The position numbers and the translations under genes were made by a program. A model generated the notes under the pieces. It ran no database searches. It had not been told where the DNA came from and worked only from the letters and a program-made list of their open reading frames with translations. Positions 5,943 to 6,647 of a stretch of DNA of 6,647 nt are shown one piece after another. How positions within the stretch are numbered: the stretch's first letter is position 1; every line of letters starts with the position of its first letter. The DNA is taken from assembly GCA_043769275.1 (NCBI GenBank), contig JAYVJM010000037.1, forward strand, positions 1-6,647. The letters are read 5' to 3'. Source of the DNA: JAYVJM01 sp043769275 (GTDB lineage Bacteria; Pseudomonadota; Gammaproteobacteria; Pseudomonadales; UBA7239).

Positions 5943-6357
5943 TTATTTGTAACGATTGCGGTGATCGCAACCCGTGCAGTCGTTTTGTGCTGCGTCTATT
6001 GTCCAGAATACGTGTGTCATGGTTATAGAGCCATCTACGTTTTCTTTTTTATAGACTGAGCTGCGGCCGTCGTTGGACTGTTCCGCAAGCTGCCCCCATG
6101 TATTGGATTTATCCGTCACATTGTTTGAGGACAATGCATCGAGCGCTGTATTTTCAGCAACTGTGGTAAAGGAATCTATATATTGGTAAATATTGCCTAG
6201 CTGCTCGAAGTCTTGTGCGTTTGGTTTCGTGCTTTGCGTGTTTGTTGCGTTTTCGCCTGTGTTTGAGAAGTAGTCCATGCAGGTGTATAGCGAGTTACCG
6301 TCGGTAGACTGGGCATCAAGGCCAAACGTGTGTCCTACTTCTTGGCATATCACATGC
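5943..6357 (-). pseudogene. 5'-truncated metzincin-like zinc metalloprotease (3' portion only)
   Basis: The frame is open from about 6407 down to TAA at 5943-5945, but protease-like sequence begins only where the IS repeat ends. It reads QHVICQEVGHTFGLDAQ, then YTCMDYFSN, a QDFEQLGNIYQYIDSF segment and a C-terminal WGQLAEQSNDGR...THVFW block. These match the second half of a bacterial secreted matrixin-like family that I recall with CQEVGHTFGLDHQ. The signal peptide and the first half of the catalytic domain are missing. The TTG at 6398 that could open the frame lies inside the IS. The HExxHxxGxxH zinc motif appears as QEVGHTFGLDA. The first-position Gln I recall as common in this family, but the last His is Ala here. 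Together these point to a non-functional remnant cut by the IS. Confidence 0.6.
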
Positions 6358-6463
6358 TGACATGTGCTGTCAATTCTGGACACCAAACCTTCAGGCAACT
6401 GCCAACGTTATTGTCTGAATTATGAACACGCCTAATCTAGCTACAGCGTTTGGTGTGTTGTTA
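6358..6463 (-). repeat. Right arm of the 106-bp long inverted repeat
   Basis: This is the reverse complement of 1-106 with 4 substitutions and no gaps. The match stops abruptly at 6358, exactly where protease coding sequence starts on the other side. Beyond 6463 the other copy is not available, because the window begins there. Confidence 0.93.
6368..6373 (-). promoter_or_regulatory. Outward-facing -35 hexamer in the right IS end
   Basis: The complement reads TTGACA, 10 nt inside the IS edge and directed into the protease remnant. It is the counterpart of the box at 91-96 and is conserved in both copies despite substitutions nearby. No good -10 is seen at suitable spacing in the flank. Confidence 0.3.
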
Positions 6464-6472
6464 CTATTGCTG

Positions 6473-6531
6473 AGGCGGTGGGGTTGTGGGTAAAAGGCGG
6501 CTTTTGGCCTTTATCCACAAATCCACCGCCT
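6473..6531. other. Long imperfect hairpin with DnaA-box-like arms
   Basis: AGGCGGTGG (6473-6481) pairs with CCACCGCCT (6523-6531). After a 2-nt internal loop with a possible G-T wobble, TTGTGG (6484-6489) pairs with CCACAA (6515-6520), followed by GTAAA with TTTAT and GGC (6496-6498) with GCC (6507-6509) around an 8-nt loop. The right arm contains TTATCCACA at 6511-6519, an exact consensus DnaA box. The left arm holds its one-mismatch complement at 6485-6493. The hairpin sits 15 nt after the transposase stop on the minus strand and may act as its terminator or protect the IS from read-through. A minus-strand inner alternative ends in CCGCCTTTT, a more terminator-like shape. Confidence 0.6.
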
Positions 6532-6546
6532 GTTTTGGTTCTGATC

Positions 6547-6647
6547 TCAAGCACATGTGGCCTCCGCAATTATCTGTTGCTGCGCGTAAAACTGCTTGTA
6601 AAACGCGACTGGCGCAACATCATTTAAGCGCGAGTGTCGACGTTGCC
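6547..6647 (-). CDS. IS3-family transposase (OrfB, DDE integrase core), C-terminal 32 residues only
   Basis: The minus frame entering the window at 6645 reads QRRHSRLNDVAPVAFYKQFY and a short alanine/glutamine-rich tail before TGA at 6547-6549. The RRHS-x-L-x5-P-x-x-F pattern is the characteristic end of IS3-family OrfB transposases, just after the catalytic DDE core. The catalytic residues themselves lie outside the window, so whether the copy is intact cannot be judged. Downstream on the same strand come the hairpin and the IS end. Confidence 0.7.
   Translation of the reverse strand, partial: QRRHSRLNDVAPVAFYKQFYAQQQIIAEATCA

Larger units (their letters stand above)
6358..6647 (-). mobile_element. 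IS3-like insertion sequence, right copy (3' tail plus transposase end; runs off the window)
   Basis: The edge at 6358 begins TGACATGTGCTGTCAATTC followed by TGGACACC, similar to IS3-family ends. Going right, the segment contains the 106-bp repeat, a long hairpin at 6473-6531 and then the C-terminal codons of an IS3-type transposase on the minus strand. The 190 or so bases between transposase stop and IS edge are longer than usual for IS3 elements. An alternative is that an IS end lies at the hairpin (TGAGGCGG at 6471) and that the repeat is a separate element. The other IS end and any target duplication are outside the window. Confidence 0.6.

Noticed and set aside
6423..6491. Small plus-strand ORF starting MNTPNLATAFG with a leucine run
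   Set aside because: It lies wholly within the IS tail and hairpin, has no ribosome binding site, and its leucine run is probably chance reading of repeat sequence.
6485..6519. Chromosomal or plasmid replication origin
   Set aside because: Only one exact DnaA box and its hairpin partner are present. There is no box cluster, AT-rich unwinding region, dnaA or rep gene nearby.
1..6647. tRNA, rRNA, CRISPR array or riboswitch
   Set aside because: No cloverleaf, rRNA-like stretch, regularly spaced direct repeats or known leader pattern was seen on either strand by reading alone.

Overview
The window looks like a stretch of chromosome from an uncultured or little-studied Gram-negative bacterium, most likely a gammaproteobacterium. 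The rdgB-hemW pair and its protein sequences are typical of that class, and the overall base composition is roughly balanced. No RNA gene or species marker is present, so this placement is an inference.

Layout. Positions 1-106 are the terminal tail of an insertion sequence (IS). Next come a short remnant of an unidentified gene (about 107-216), then rdgB (209-808, nucleotide-pool cleaning) and hemW (820-1956, radical SAM heme-trafficking protein) on the plus strand. Facing them on the minus strand is a tight three-gene unit transcribed npdG (4347-3676), cofE (3671-2907), cofD (2910-1966). It encodes two central steps of coenzyme F420 biosynthesis plus an F420:NADP oxidoreductase. A 96-bp divergent intergenic region holding a hairpin and a likely -10 box separates npdG from a plus-strand pair. 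That pair is an endonuclease/exonuclease/phosphatase-fold protein (4444-5478) overlapping by 4 bp with a NuoE/FdsG-like [2Fe-2S] protein (5475-5939). Convergent with it, 3 bp away, is the 3' part of a metzincin-like protease gene (5943 to about 6357). That gene is cut at its 5' side by a second IS copy (6358-6647), which includes the C-terminal codons of an IS3-family transposase and a large hairpin carrying DnaA-box-like arms.

How the parts fit. CofD builds dehydro-F420-0 or F420-0, CofE adds glutamates, and NpdG exchanges electrons between F420 and NADP. The supply genes for the pathway (cofC and the FO synthase genes cofG/cofH or fbiC) are not here and must lie elsewhere if F420 is made. 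The divergent hydrolase and iron-sulfur protein pair may share regulation with the F420 unit, but no role can be assigned from sequence alone.

The two 106-bp IS ends are inverted relative to each other, identical at 102 of 106 positions by my alignment, and both appear to interrupt genes. The 6.25-kb interior therefore sits between two tail-to-tail IS copies, like a composite transposon or an invertible segment. The most notable points are F420 genes in a probable gammaproteobacterium, their divergent partner pair with an orphan NuoE-like protein, and the IS bracket around them.
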